From an uncultured Roseicyclus sp. (GTDB lineage: Bacteria > Pseudomonadota > Alphaproteobacteria > Rhodobacterales > Rhodobacteraceae), in assembly GCA_947491935.1 (NCBI GenBank), contig CANLLF010000003.1:124001-188000 (forward strand): a stretch of 64,000 nt of DNA, read 5' to 3'. Under the pieces are notes generated by a model. The model did not search any database and was not told the origin of the DNA. It worked only from the letters and a program-made list of their open reading frames with translations. Positions 1 through 7,937 of the stretch are shown one piece after another; positions within the stretch are counted from its first letter, which is position 1, and every line of letters begins with the position of its first letter. The translations under genes were made by a program, and so were the position numbers.

Positions 1-339
1 GCCACCCAACGCGCCCTCAAGCGCCGTCACGCTGTCGTCGGTGACATAGGCCAGATAGGGCAGGCGCATCGCGAAGTCATCGGCCGTGCCGGGCAGGCGG
101 CACCCGGCCAGCCCCGCCACGATGCGCGCGCCGGCAAGGTTCTCCATGGTCAGGCCAAGCTGCGCCAGCGCATCCGTCAGGGCCAGGCGCAGGGCCGCCT
201 CGGCGGCGGCGGGATCACTGGTGACATTGGCAGGCCCGCCCTCGGCGCGGGCCTCGGCCCCGCCCCGGCACACCACGACGCGGCAGCCGGTGCCGCCGCC
301 ATCCATGCCGATATCGATGCGCTCCTCCATGGCGCGCAT
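1..339 (-). CDS. BadF/BadG-type ATPase / amino-sugar kinase, C-terminus missing
   Basis: Only the N-terminal ~110 residues lie in the window; the rest is beyond the left edge. Near the N-terminus is the phosphate-1 loop DGGGTGCR of the ASKHA fold, followed about 70 residues later by a GLAG segment, the layout of the BadF/BadG/BcrA/BcrD family. Members outside anaerobic benzoate metabolism are usually N-acetylglucosamine or related sugar kinases, which fits a neighbouring Gfo/Idh/MocA dehydrogenase and a GntR regulator on the same strand. The start may be the ATG ending at 339 (GGGGCG 7 nt upstream) or the in-frame ATG at 330. Substrate is not determinable. Confidence 0.75.
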   Translation of the reverse strand, partial: MRAMEERIDIGMDGGGTGCRVVVCRGGAEARAEGGPANVTSDPAAAEAALRLALTDALAQLGLTMENLAGARIVAGLAGCRLPGTADDFAMRLPYLAYVTDDSVTALEGALGG

Positions 340-352
340 CTTACGCCCCGGC

Positions 353-1441
353 CTAGATCAAGGAAACCGCTTGACCGGAGATCGCGGCCTCCTGCGCCGC
401 CAGCCCCATGCGCACCGCCGCCGCCCCGTCGGCCAGCGTCACCTCGGGTGTGCGGCCTTTGCGCACCACCTCAAGGAACCGCACATGCTGATAATAGGTG
501 GAGCCGTGGTGATCCCCAGCCGTCAGAAGATCCTTGTCGACGGGGCAGTCATGGACAACCTTGCCGGTTGTCGGATTGCGCGGGCTGACGATCACCTTGG
601 GCATCGGCGCGGGGCCGATATCGAAGTTCCAGAATCGGGTGGGGCCGGGGACCTTGGCCTCGATCTTGCCCGCCGGGCCCACGGCGCTGATTTCTTCCTG
701 ATATTCGCTGCCCTCGGCAAACATGCACAAGTCCAGCAGGGCGCGGGCACCGCCGGCAAAATCCACGATCACATAGCCGCAATCCCAGATATCGGGCACC
801 TGCCCGCCATATTGCTCATCAAGGTGGTTCACGGCCTGGCCCGCGCTGGCCATCACGCGGATCGGCTCGTCACGCAGGATCAGTCGCATGAGATCGAAGA
901 AGTGGCAGCATTTCTCGACCAGAGTACCACCGCTATTTGCGTTAAAGCGGTTCCAGTTGCCGACCTTTTCCAGAAACGGAAAGCGGTGTTCGCGGATCGA
1001 GAGCATCTTGATCCCGCCGGTGGAGGGATCCACCAGCTCACGGAATTTCGCGACCGGCGGCATGTAGCGATATTCCATCGCCACCCAGACCGGCGCGGCG
1101 TAGCTTTTGGCGAAGGCCGTCACCGCCCCCAGATCGCGCGGATCGGTGAAGAGCGGCTTTTCACACAGGATCGGCAGGGCGCGCCGCGCGGCAATCTGGT
1201 GGAGCACCTCCACATGAGTGTGGTTGGGCGACGCGATGACAAGCGCATCCACATCGTCGCGCGCCACCAGCGTGTCGAGATCGGCACACCGGGCCGCGCC
1301 GGGCGTTGTCGCCTGCGCACGGGCCGCCATCTCGTCGTCGGGTTCCAGATACGCGGTGACGGCGGTGTTCGCCAAAAGCGCGATGTTGCGCATATGCTCC
1401 TGGCCCATCATGCCGGCGCCCACGAGGCCGTATCGCGTCAT
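353..1441 (-). CDS. Gfo/Idh/MocA family NAD(P)-dependent oxidoreductase
   Basis: A 362-residue predicted dehydrogenase. The N-terminus carries the Rossmann loop GAGMMG (residues 8-13), and residues 94-96 are the EKP triad that binds the nicotinamide in this family; the C-terminal half is the usual alpha/beta substrate domain. The frame is open upstream to 1564, but I start at the ATG at 1441 because the Rossmann fold begins immediately after it and an AGGAT ribosome-binding site precedes it. It follows gntR by 25 nt and precedes the BadF-type kinase by 13 nt, so the three probably form one operon for oxidation and phosphorylation of a sugar or inositol-like compound. Substrate unknown. Confidence 0.85.
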   Translation of the reverse strand: MTRYGLVGAGMMGQEHMRNIALLANTAVTAYLEPDDEMAARAQATTPGAARCADLDTLVARDDVDALVIASPNHTHVEVLHQIAARRALPILCEKPLFTDPRDLGAVTAFAKSYAAPVWVAMEYRYMPPVAKFRELVDPSTGGIKMLSIREHRFPFLEKVGNWNRFNANSGGTLVEKCCHFFDLMRLILRDEPIRVMASAGQAVNHLDEQYGGQVPDIWDCGYVIVDFAGGARALLDLCMFAEGSEYQEEISAVGPAGKIEAKVPGPTRFWNFDIGPAPMPKVIVSPRNPTTGKVVHDCPVDKDLLTAGDHHGSTYYQHVRFLEVVRKGRTPEVTLADGAAAVRMGLAAQEAAISGQAVSLI

Positions 1442-1466
1442 CTTGGTGATCCTGCTGCTGAAAGTG

Positions 1467-2201
1467 TCATGGGACCCTGGCGTAATACTGGGCGCGGCCT
1501 GGGTCATACCACGTCCAGGAGGCCTCGCACGGCTCGCCATATTGGTCATAGGCGCGGCGTTCAATGCGGATCATGCGCGTGCCCGGGGCGATGCCGAATT
1601 CGTCGGGGGACCAATCGGGCAGGTCGCCCGCGCCGATCACATCTTCGGCCTCGCGGATCTTCAGGCCAAGGCGGTCGGCATAGGTGCGATAGAGTGATTC
1701 CGAGATTGTGCGCGGGTTCAGGCCGTTGTCGTCATGCCAGCGCAGGTCGAGCCAGATCTCCTCAACTGCAACGGGCAGGTCGGCGAGGTAGCGCAGGCGC
1801 CGGATGCGGATCCCGGTATCGAAGGTCTTGCCGATATTCGGCAGGTCGGCGGGCTTCTTGGTTTTCGTCAGGTCCAGCAGCCGCGCGGTGGGCAGCCCGC
1901 CGCCCACACCGGCCAGCTCCAACCGGAAGAGTGCGTAGGTTCCGACATTGGCCTTGCCGCCGAGCACATAATTGCCCGAGCCCTGCCGCCGCTCGATCAG
2001 CCCGCGATCGGCCAGCACTTGCAGCGCCTTGCGCAAGGTCGCCACCGCCACGCCCTGATCCGCCGCCATCTGGCGTTCCGGCGGCAGCTTGTCGCCCGCC
2101 GCAAGCCGCCCGCCACCGATATCGATGGTCAGCGCCTCGGCAATGCGCAGATAGGTGGGCAGGGCGCCCTGTTCGGGGGCCTGGTCCCGGCGGTCCGGCA
2201 T
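1467..2201 (-). CDS. GntR-family transcriptional regulator (HutC/UTRA type)
   Basis: A 244-residue regulator: an N-terminal winged helix-turn-helix (about residues 15-80, with the typical KLPPERQMA and RQGSGNYV segments) and a C-terminal UTRA-like effector domain (about 95-240). The start at 2201 is preferred over the longer frame (to 2285) because GGGGAGGAC sits just upstream and the extension would run over the putative operator. It heads the operon with the dehydrogenase and kinase and is divergent from the monooxygenase gene, so it probably controls both directions. Effector unknown; a sugar or sugar phosphate is likely from its neighbours. Confidence 0.85.
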   Translation of the reverse strand: MPDRRDQAPEQGALPTYLRIAEALTIDIGGGRLAAGDKLPPERQMAADQGVAVATLRKALQVLADRGLIERRQGSGNYVLGGKANVGTYALFRLELAGVGGGLPTARLLDLTKTKKPADLPNIGKTFDTGIRIRRLRYLADLPVAVEEIWLDLRWHDDNGLNPRTISESLYRTYADRLGLKIREAEDVIGAGDLPDWSPDEFGIAPGTRMIRIERRAYDQYGEPCEASWTWYDPGRAQYYARVP

Positions 2202-2225
2202 CGCGTCCTCCCCCGCTGCGCCAAA

Positions 2226-2247
2226 ATTGATATACCATTGATATACC
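2226..2247. promoter_or_regulatory. Candidate GntR operator: two tandem 11-bp copies
   Basis: The 11-mer ATTGATATACC occurs twice with no gap between the gntR start and the divergent monooxygenase gene. GGTATA-containing half-sites are common for HutC-type GntR regulators, and the position fits control of both genes. The match to a specific regulator is inference. Confidence 0.5.
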
Positions 2248-2296
2248 GCTTCCCGCTTGCTACCCAAGCGGTGACGAAAGATCAAGGGAGGGGGCG

Positions 2297-3451
2297 ATGT
2301 CTGTTGTTCCGGTCATATCGGCGGATCTCGATGGCGCAGAGGTCAGCTGGTTCGCGGCGCTCTGCTCGGATGATTATGAATATCTGGGGGTGCCCGACGG
2401 CAAGTTGCGGTCGTCCTGGGCCCATTGCTCGGGCATCGTGAAGGAGGCGGAGGCGCAGGGCTTTCGCAATATCCTGTGCCCGTCCTCCTATCAGGTGGGG
2501 CAGGATACGCTGAGTTTCGTGGCGGGATGCGCGCCGATCACCAGCAAGATCAACCTGTTGGCCGCCGTGCGGTGCGGCGAGATGCAGCCCATCATGCTGG
2601 CGCGCACCATCGCCACGCTCGATCACATGCTGGAAGGTCGTTTAACGGTAAACATTATCTCCAGTGACTTCCCGGGTGAGAAGGCAGAGAGCGGCTATCG
2701 TTACCAGCGGAGCCGCGAGGTTGTGGAGATCCTGAAACAGGCCTGGACCCGGGATGAGATCAACTACAAGGGCGATGTCTATGAGTTTGCGGGGTTAACC
2801 ACGGATCCCGCGAAGCCCTATCAGACCGGCGGGCCGCTTCTGTATTTCGGCGGCTACTCGCCCCCCGCGCTGGAATTGTGCGGCCAGCATTGTGACGTCT
2901 ACCTGATGTGGCCGGAGCCGAAGGAGGCTCTGGCGCAGCGGATGAAGGACGTCCACCAAGTTGCTGAAAAATATGGCAGAACGCTTGATTACGGCCTTCG
3001 CGTGCACATGATCGTGCGCGATACCGAGGCGGAGGCACGGGACTATGCCGAGCATCTGACCTCCAAGCTGGATGACGAATACGGCCGGTTGATCCGCGAA
3101 CGCGCGCTTGATTCCGGCTCGCTTGGCGTCAGCCATCAGGCCAAGGCGCGGGAGCTGGCCGACAAATACGGCTATGTGGAGCCGCATCTATGGACCGGGA
3201 TTGGCCGCGCGCGGTCGGGCTGTGGCGCGGCGTTGGTCGGCTCGGCCGATCAGGTTCTGAGCCAGATCGAAGAGTACAAGAAAATGGGCATCCGCGCCTT
3301 CATCTTCTCGGGCTATCCGCATATGGAGGAATGCAGGCACTTCGGGCGTCTGGTGATGCCGGAGCTGAAAACGGTTTCCTTGCCAGAGGCTTACGGGCGC
3401 GTCCCGGCCTCGGCCCCAGAGACGCCGCTTGGCGTGGGAGAAAGACGATGA
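2297..3451 (+). CDS. SsuD-family FMNH2-dependent monooxygenase
   Basis: A 384-residue flavin-dependent, luciferase-like monooxygenase that I can align by eye to E. coli alkanesulfonate monooxygenase SsuD. The key SsuD residues Arg226, His228, Arg297 and Tyr331 correspond to R235, H237 (LRVHMIV), R306 (ARSGCG) and Y340 (SGYPH); the SsuD Cys54 position is not conserved. Such enzymes cleave C-S bonds of sulfonates using reduced flavin from a partner reductase; no flavin reductase gene is visible nearby. A strong GGGAGGGGG ribosome-binding site precedes the ATG. The stop overlaps the start of the aldo-keto reductase (ATGA), so the two are translationally coupled. The monooxygenase plus aldo-keto reductase pairing resembles the sulfoquinovose monooxygenase (Smo) route, but the substrate is inference. 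Confidence 0.85.
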   Translation: MSVVPVISADLDGAEVSWFAALCSDDYEYLGVPDGKLRSSWAHCSGIVKEAEAQGFRNILCPSSYQVGQDTLSFVAGCAPITSKINLLAAVRCGEMQPIMLARTIATLDHMLEGRLTVNIISSDFPGEKAESGYRYQRSREVVEILKQAWTRDEINYKGDVYEFAGLTTDPAKPYQTGGPLLYFGGYSPPALELCGQHCDVYLMWPEPKEALAQRMKDVHQVAEKYGRTLDYGLRVHMIVRDTEAEARDYAEHLTSKLDDEYGRLIRERALDSGSLGVSHQAKARELADKYGYVEPHLWTGIGRARSGCGAALVGSADQVLSQIEEYKKMGIRAFIFSGYPHMEECRHFGRLVMPELKTVSLPEAYGRVPASAPETPLGVGERR

Positions 3452-4344
3452 ATGTGGATCGCATCGATGTCGGCGGGATCGAAATGTCCCGCATCGTCTA
3501 TGGCATGTGGCGCCTTGGCGATGCCGACGATACCTCGCCCGCCCATGTTCAGGCCAAGGTCGAGGCGTGCCTGGAGCAGGGCATCACCACGATGGATCAG
3601 GCCGATATCTACGGCGCCTATGCGGCGGAGGAAATCCTGGGCGATGCCCTCAAGGCCGCGCCGGGCCTGCGCGATCGCATCGAGATCGTCACGAAATGCG
3701 ATATCGTGGCGCCGATCGGGCGGCATTCCGAGGCCAGGGTGAAGTATTACGATACGTCGGCGGCGCATATCTCAACGTCGGTCGATATGTCACTGAAACT
3801 GATGAATATTGACACCATCGATCTGCTGCTGATCCACCGACCCGATCCGCTGATGGATCATGAGGAAACGGGCCAATGCCTCGACGGGCTGGTGGCTGCG
3901 GGCAAGGTGCGCGCGGTGGGTGTCTCGAATTTCCGCCCGTGGGATTGGGACCTGTTGCAATCGGCGATGTCCACGCAACTGGCGACGAACCAGATCGAAG
4001 CCTCGGTCCTGCATCACGTGCCGTTCACCAATGGCGACGTGGCGTTTCACCAGAAGAATGGCCAACCGATCATGGCATGGTCGCCCTTGGCCGGTGGGGC
4101 GCTCTTTGGCGGCGAGGGCGCCGCTGTGCGCGCCGTGCTGGAGCGGATGGGCGCGGAGCAGGGGGTGGGCCTCGATGCCGTCGCCGTGGCGTGGCTTTTG
4201 AAACACCCGGCGCGAATCCTGCCGGTGATGGGGACAAACAACCTCAAGCGGATCAGTGCCTTGGGGGATGCGGCGAAGGTGGAGCTGAGCCGGGTGGACT
4301 GGTTCGAGATCTACACCGCGGCGCTTGGCCACGAGGTGGCCTGA
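3448..4344 (+). CDS. Aldo-keto reductase, YdhF/SmoB-like
   Basis: A 298-residue NADPH-type aldo-keto reductase. It shows the family's DQADIYG segment with the catalytic Tyr, the VTKC strand with the catalytic Lys, LLIHRPDPLMD, GVSNF and a C-terminal MGTNNLKRI cofactor-binding segment, and closely resembles E. coli YdhF over its whole length. It overlaps the monooxygenase stop by 4 nt. In the sulfoquinovose monooxygenase route a reductase of this class turns 6-oxo-glucose into glucose; here it could reduce the aldehyde made by the upstream monooxygenase. That role is inferred from coupling, not shown by sequence. Confidence 0.85.
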   Translation: MNVDRIDVGGIEMSRIVYGMWRLGDADDTSPAHVQAKVEACLEQGITTMDQADIYGAYAAEEILGDALKAAPGLRDRIEIVTKCDIVAPIGRHSEARVKYYDTSAAHISTSVDMSLKLMNIDTIDLLLIHRPDPLMDHEETGQCLDGLVAAGKVRAVGVSNFRPWDWDLLQSAMSTQLATNQIEASVLHHVPFTNGDVAFHQKNGQPIMAWSPLAGGALFGGEGAAVRAVLERMGAEQGVGLDAVAVAWLLKHPARILPVMGTNNLKRISALGDAAKVELSRVDWFEIYTAALGHEVA

Positions 4345-4350
4345 GCCCGA

Positions 4351-5298
4351 TCAGAGATGGGACAGATGCGTCGCGCAGCCCGTCAGCGCGGCGTAATCGT
4401 CGCTCACCACGCTGACACCAAATTGCTCCATGAAGCCGGAAAACCGGCCCTTGGAGCGGAAGGCGCGGGCAAAGCCGAACCGGTCCAGATGCGGGGCGAA
4501 GGCGCGGGTGACGCCGCCCACGAAGGAAATGCCGCCGAACGGCAGGTGCGACAGCGCCAGATTGCCGGCCACATCGCCCATCACCTGCACGAAGAGCGCG
4601 CCCGTCGCCTCGGCCGTCGCCTCGCCCGAGCCGATCCGATCAAGGATGGCGGAAGGCTCGGCAACCTCACCGTGCAGCGCCCGGTGCAAATGGCTGACGC
4701 CGCGGCCCGACAGGACCTCTTCCACCGACGGGTAGCCGCCCGAATCCTTCAATTGATCCAGCAGCGGATGAAGGGCCGCGATTGAAGTGGGCAGGCTCAC
4801 ATGCCCGGCCTCCGACGGGGGCACGAAGCGCCCGGCGGCGGTATCGAAGACGGGGCAGGCGTTGAAGCCGGTGCCAAGGCCGATCACCAGCTTGGCCGCG
4901 TTGGGGCTGGCCTCGGGCTGGGGCAGAACCACCTGAAGATCCTCGTCGGCAATATGGCCGATCGCATGACCCTGGGCCTGCAAATCATTCAGAACGGCCA
5001 CTTTTTCCGCGCTCAGCGCATCGGCCAGCACGTCCTTGTCGATCCGCCAATCCAGGTTCGTGAGCGTGCCGACGCCGTCATGGACCGGGCCCGCCATCGC
5101 GACGCAGACGCCGGTGATCTGGGACGCGTGGACACCGGTTTTCTCCAGATACCGGCTGATGACATCGGCGATGCCGTCATGCTCGGCATTGCGGAAGCGG
5201 TTGACGGATGGGGTGCGCACCACGCCCTCCTCGGCCAGGGCCACGCGGGTATTTGTGCCGCCGATATCGGCCACCAGCGAAAGGGCTGAGGAAGTCAT
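4351..5298 (-). CDS. glk: Glucokinase (Glk, ROK-unrelated bacterial type)
   Basis: A 315-residue cytoplasmic glucokinase that phosphorylates glucose with ATP. The phosphate-1 loop DIGGTNTR is at residues 11-18, with VLNDLQAQG, GLGTGFNACPV and the SEAGH segment of the Glk (PF02685) family. It is the third gene of a minus-strand unit with the lacI-type regulator and GH1 glucosidase and would trap glucose released by the GH1 and GH13 glucosidases, giving glucose 6-phosphate for the zwf/pgl/edd/eda genes elsewhere in the window. It converges with the aldo-keto reductase with a 6-nt gap. Confidence 0.92.
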   Translation of the reverse strand: MTSSALSLVADIGGTNTRVALAEEGVVRTPSVNRFRNAEHDGIADVISRYLEKTGVHASQITGVCVAMAGPVHDGVGTLTNLDWRIDKDVLADALSAEKVAVLNDLQAQGHAIGHIADEDLQVVLPQPEASPNAAKLVIGLGTGFNACPVFDTAAGRFVPPSEAGHVSLPTSIAALHPLLDQLKDSGGYPSVEEVLSGRGVSHLHRALHGEVAEPSAILDRIGSGEATAEATGALFVQVMGDVAGNLALSHLPFGGISFVGGVTRAFAPHLDRFGFARAFRSKGRFSGFMEQFGVSVVSDDYAALTGCATHLSHL

Positions 5299-5325
5299 GT
5301 GCCGTGTCCTTCTTGGGTCCCGGCC

Positions 5326-6633
5326 CTAGCGCCGCCACCAATCTGCCAATGCGTGATAGGATGCTTTGGGCGTCCTTGCCAAGGTCTCGAAGTCCACATG
5401 GACAAGGCCAAACCGCTTCTCATACCCCAGCGCCCATTCGTAATTGTCCATCAGCGACCAGACGAAATAGCCCGCGACAGGTGCCCCGTCGGCCACGGCG
5501 GCGCGCACCGTGTTCAGATGGTCGGAGAGATAGGCGATGCGGTCGTCGTCGGGGGCCACGGCGCTCGCCATGCCGTTTTCCGTCACGTAGAGCGGCAGAT
5601 CGCCGGTATATTCCCGGGCGGTGCGGGTCAGGAAATCGCGCAGGCCATCGGGATACATCTCCCAGCCCATATCGGTTGTGGGGCCCTGCGTCGGCGCGGT
5701 CTGGTAGGCGGGCCATGGCGCGTCGGGCCTGTGCGCGATCCGGTTGCGCGTGTAGTAATTCACGCCAACCCAATCGAGCGGTGACTGGATCACCGGGAAA
5801 TCGTCCTGCCAGCCATGGGGCAGGTGCGGCTCCAACCCCTCCAGCACGTCGTCGGGATAGGCGCCCTTGAAGAGGCCGCCCATGAAGAAACGGTTGTAGA
5901 TCGCGTCGTAGCGTCGGGCGGCGGCGATATCCTCGGGCGCGTCGCTGGCCGGTGTGGCCCATTCCATGTTGCACACGGCCCCGAGATTGCCGACGCCCAA
6001 TCCCTTCATCACCTGCGTGGCGCGGCCATGGGACACCAGCACATGGTGCATGGCGCGCGCGGTGGCGCGGATATCGCGCAGGCCCGGCGCGTGGTGGCCG
6101 TCGAAATGGCTGAGCCAGCCCACACACCACGGCTCGTTAATCGGCGCGGCGGACCAGATCCGATCACCGATGCGCCCGATGATGGTTTCGGTGTAATCGG
6201 CGAACCAGTTCGGCATGTCGGCATTGCGCCAGCCGCCCTTGTCGGCCAGGGCCTGGGGCAGCTCCCAATGGTAGAGCGTGAGGGCGGGGGAGATGCCACG
6301 CGCCAGAAGGCCATCAACCAGCCTGTCATAGAAATCGAGCCCTTCGGCGTTTGCGGCCCCCGTGCCTTCAGGCATCACCCGGGCCCAGGAGGTGGAGAAG
6401 CGGTAGACATCCGCGCCGAGGCCCTGGATCAGGTCCAGATCCTCGTCCATGCGGTGATAATGATCACAGGCCACCGCCCCGTTTTCGAAGCGCACCACGT
6501 TGCCGGGCGTGGCGGCGAAGCTGTCCCAATGGGTTTGCCCGGCGCCGCCAAATGTGTGGCCTTCGATCTGATAGGCAGAGGTCGCGACCCCGAAGCGGAA
6601 GCCGTCGGGGAAATCGGCACGGGTGAAATCCAT
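5326..6633 (-). CDS. GH1 beta-glucosidase
   Basis: A 435-residue family 1 glycoside hydrolase without signal peptide, so cytoplasmic. The acid/base glutamate is E167 in PINEP (the family usually has T-x-NEP) and the nucleophile is E352 in YVTENG; the N-terminus FPDGFRFGVATSAYQIEG and the C-terminal SLMDNYEWALGY aglycone-site segment are typical. It likely hydrolyses imported beta-glucosides to glucose. It lies 9 nt after the lacI-type gene and 27 nt before glk. Its presence with an alpha-glucoside transporter suggests the importer or regulon serves more than alpha-glucosides. Confidence 0.92.
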   Translation of the reverse strand: MDFTRADFPDGFRFGVATSAYQIEGHTFGGAGQTHWDSFAATPGNVVRFENGAVACDHYHRMDEDLDLIQGLGADVYRFSTSWARVMPEGTGAANAEGLDFYDRLVDGLLARGISPALTLYHWELPQALADKGGWRNADMPNWFADYTETIIGRIGDRIWSAAPINEPWCVGWLSHFDGHHAPGLRDIRATARAMHHVLVSHGRATQVMKGLGVGNLGAVCNMEWATPASDAPEDIAAARRYDAIYNRFFMGGLFKGAYPDDVLEGLEPHLPHGWQDDFPVIQSPLDWVGVNYYTRNRIAHRPDAPWPAYQTAPTQGPTTDMGWEMYPDGLRDFLTRTAREYTGDLPLYVTENGMASAVAPDDDRIAYLSDHLNTVRAAVADGAPVAGYFVWSLMDNYEWALGYEKRFGLVHVDFETLARTPKASYHALADWWRR

Positions 6634-6642
6634 GGAATATCC

Positions 6643-7677
6643 TCAGGTGGGGGCAGGGCCAGTGGAGCGGCCAAGGGTCAGGTCCGTTTCCCACAATTCC
6701 TGCACGAAGGGCTGGTCGGGATTGTCGATCAGGTCCAGCAAGATCTCGGCACAGCGCCGCCCCGCCGCCCGAATCGACGAGCGCGTGGAGGTGAAGGCCG
6801 GGCCTTCGGGCGCGTTGAGCCCGTCATTGTCCAGGTAGCTCAGCGCATCGTCGTGGCAGACGATGGAGATATCGCGCCCCGTTCGCAGGCCCCGTTCGCC
6901 CACCGCCCGGCGCACGCCGATGGCCGGTATGATCGAGGAGACGAGGAAGGCGGTGGGCGGCGTATCGCTGTCGAGCAATTCGCCCGCCGTGCGGTAGCCA
7001 TATTGCTCCGTCATGATGTCCGACCGCATCCAGAGCGGGTTGGGCGCAAGGCCCCGTTCGGCCAGCGCCTCCTCCATGCCCCGGCGGCGGCGCAGGGCAA
7101 AATCGAGGCTTTCCTGCCCGTTGAGAAGCGCGATCTTGCGGTGGCCCAGATCCAGCAGGAAGTCGGTGGCGCGGCGGAACGCCCGCACATTGGCGACATC
7201 GAGCCAGCTATAGGCCTCGGGTGATGCGGTGCGGCCATGGACCAGGAAGGGCAGGCCCAGTTCCTGCAGGAGCGGGACGCGCGGATCGTCCAGCGTGGGG
7301 GCCTGCACCATGACGCCATCGACCGATGCGTTGGAGGCCATCTGGCGATAGGCTGCCTCGGTCCCGTTGGCGGGCACCATGGACAGGAGCAGGTCATATC
7401 CCTCGCGGGCATAGACCTCGCCCGCGCCGGCGATGAAGTCGGCGAAGATCGGGTTCACCATCTCCTCCCGGCCGGTGAGCGGCATCACGTGGCCAATCGC
7501 CATGGAGCGGCCGGTGGCAAGGCGGCGGGCCCGGGAATTGGGGGTGTAGTTGGCGGCGGCCGCGGCGGCCACCACGCGTTGCCGGGTTTCCTCGCGCACC
7601 TCGGGGTAGCCGTTCAGCGCGCGGCTGACGGTGGTCTGGCTGAGGCCAAGCGATTGCGACAATTGCTTGAGGTTCAT
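6643..7677 (-). CDS. aglR: LacI-family regulator of the alpha-glucoside cluster (AglR-like)
   Basis: A 344-residue repressor with an N-terminal LacI helix-turn-helix (residues 1-22, SLGLSQTTVSRALNG), a hinge around 45-58 (NSRARRLATGRS) and a periplasmic-binding-protein-like sugar domain. It is divergent from aglE and first in the order aglR-GH1-glk, matching AglR of the Sinorhizobium aglRKEFGA-type cluster. Palindromes centred on AAGCGCTT lie just upstream of its own start and upstream of aglE, so it probably represses both directions and is released by an imported glucoside. The name rests on context. Confidence 0.85.
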   Translation of the reverse strand: MNLKQLSQSLGLSQTTVSRALNGYPEVREETRQRVVAAAAAANYTPNSRARRLATGRSMAIGHVMPLTGREEMVNPIFADFIAGAGEVYAREGYDLLLSMVPANGTEAAYRQMASNASVDGVMVQAPTLDDPRVPLLQELGLPFLVHGRTASPEAYSWLDVANVRAFRRATDFLLDLGHRKIALLNGQESLDFALRRRRGMEEALAERGLAPNPLWMRSDIMTEQYGYRTAGELLDSDTPPTAFLVSSIIPAIGVRRAVGERGLRTGRDISIVCHDDALSYLDNDGLNAPEGPAFTSTRSSIRAAGRRCAEILLDLIDNPDQPFVQELWETDLTLGRSTGPAPT

Positions 7678-7692
7678 GGGGCCAACGAGCTT

Positions 7693-7706
7693 TCAAAGCG
7701 CTTCGG
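7693..7706. promoter_or_regulatory. Candidate AglR operator (aglR side)
   Basis: TCAAAGCGCTTCGG is a near-palindrome around AGCGCT, 16 nt upstream of the lacI-type gene's start. It is a slightly degenerate form of the perfect palindrome near aglE and is well placed for autorepression. Confidence 0.55.
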
Positions 7707-7855
7707 ATATCCGCCTGAAGCTATCCAGCCCGAGGTCGGGATGTCAAAGGGCGAATTTGTTTTTCCTGACTGTTTGGTCAGAGATCACCTGTATTTTTTG
7801 AAGTGGGCAGAGTCTCATTGACAGCGACCTTTGCTTGCGCAAGGGTATCGCCAAC

Positions 7856-7869
7856 CCAAAGCGCTTTGG
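7856..7869. promoter_or_regulatory. Candidate AglR operator (aglE side)
   Basis: CCAAAGCGCTTTGG is a perfect 14-bp palindrome with the central CG typical of LacI-family sites. It lies 69 nt upstream of aglE and about 32 nt downstream of a TTGACA at 7818-7823, which could be a -35 element, so a bound repressor would sit near the transcription start. I do not see a convincing -10. Confidence 0.65.
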
Positions 7870-7937
7870 AGAGACCGCGCGGCGGGACAGAACACGCGCC
7901 GGACGAGAGGTCCGGCAAACTGACTGGGAGGTCACCT

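Noticed and set aside
86-2230. Long + strand open frame opposite the GntR and dehydrogenase genes
   Set aside because: It is antisense to clear genes and has Arg/His/Gly-rich composition typical of GC-rich shadow frames; no domain.
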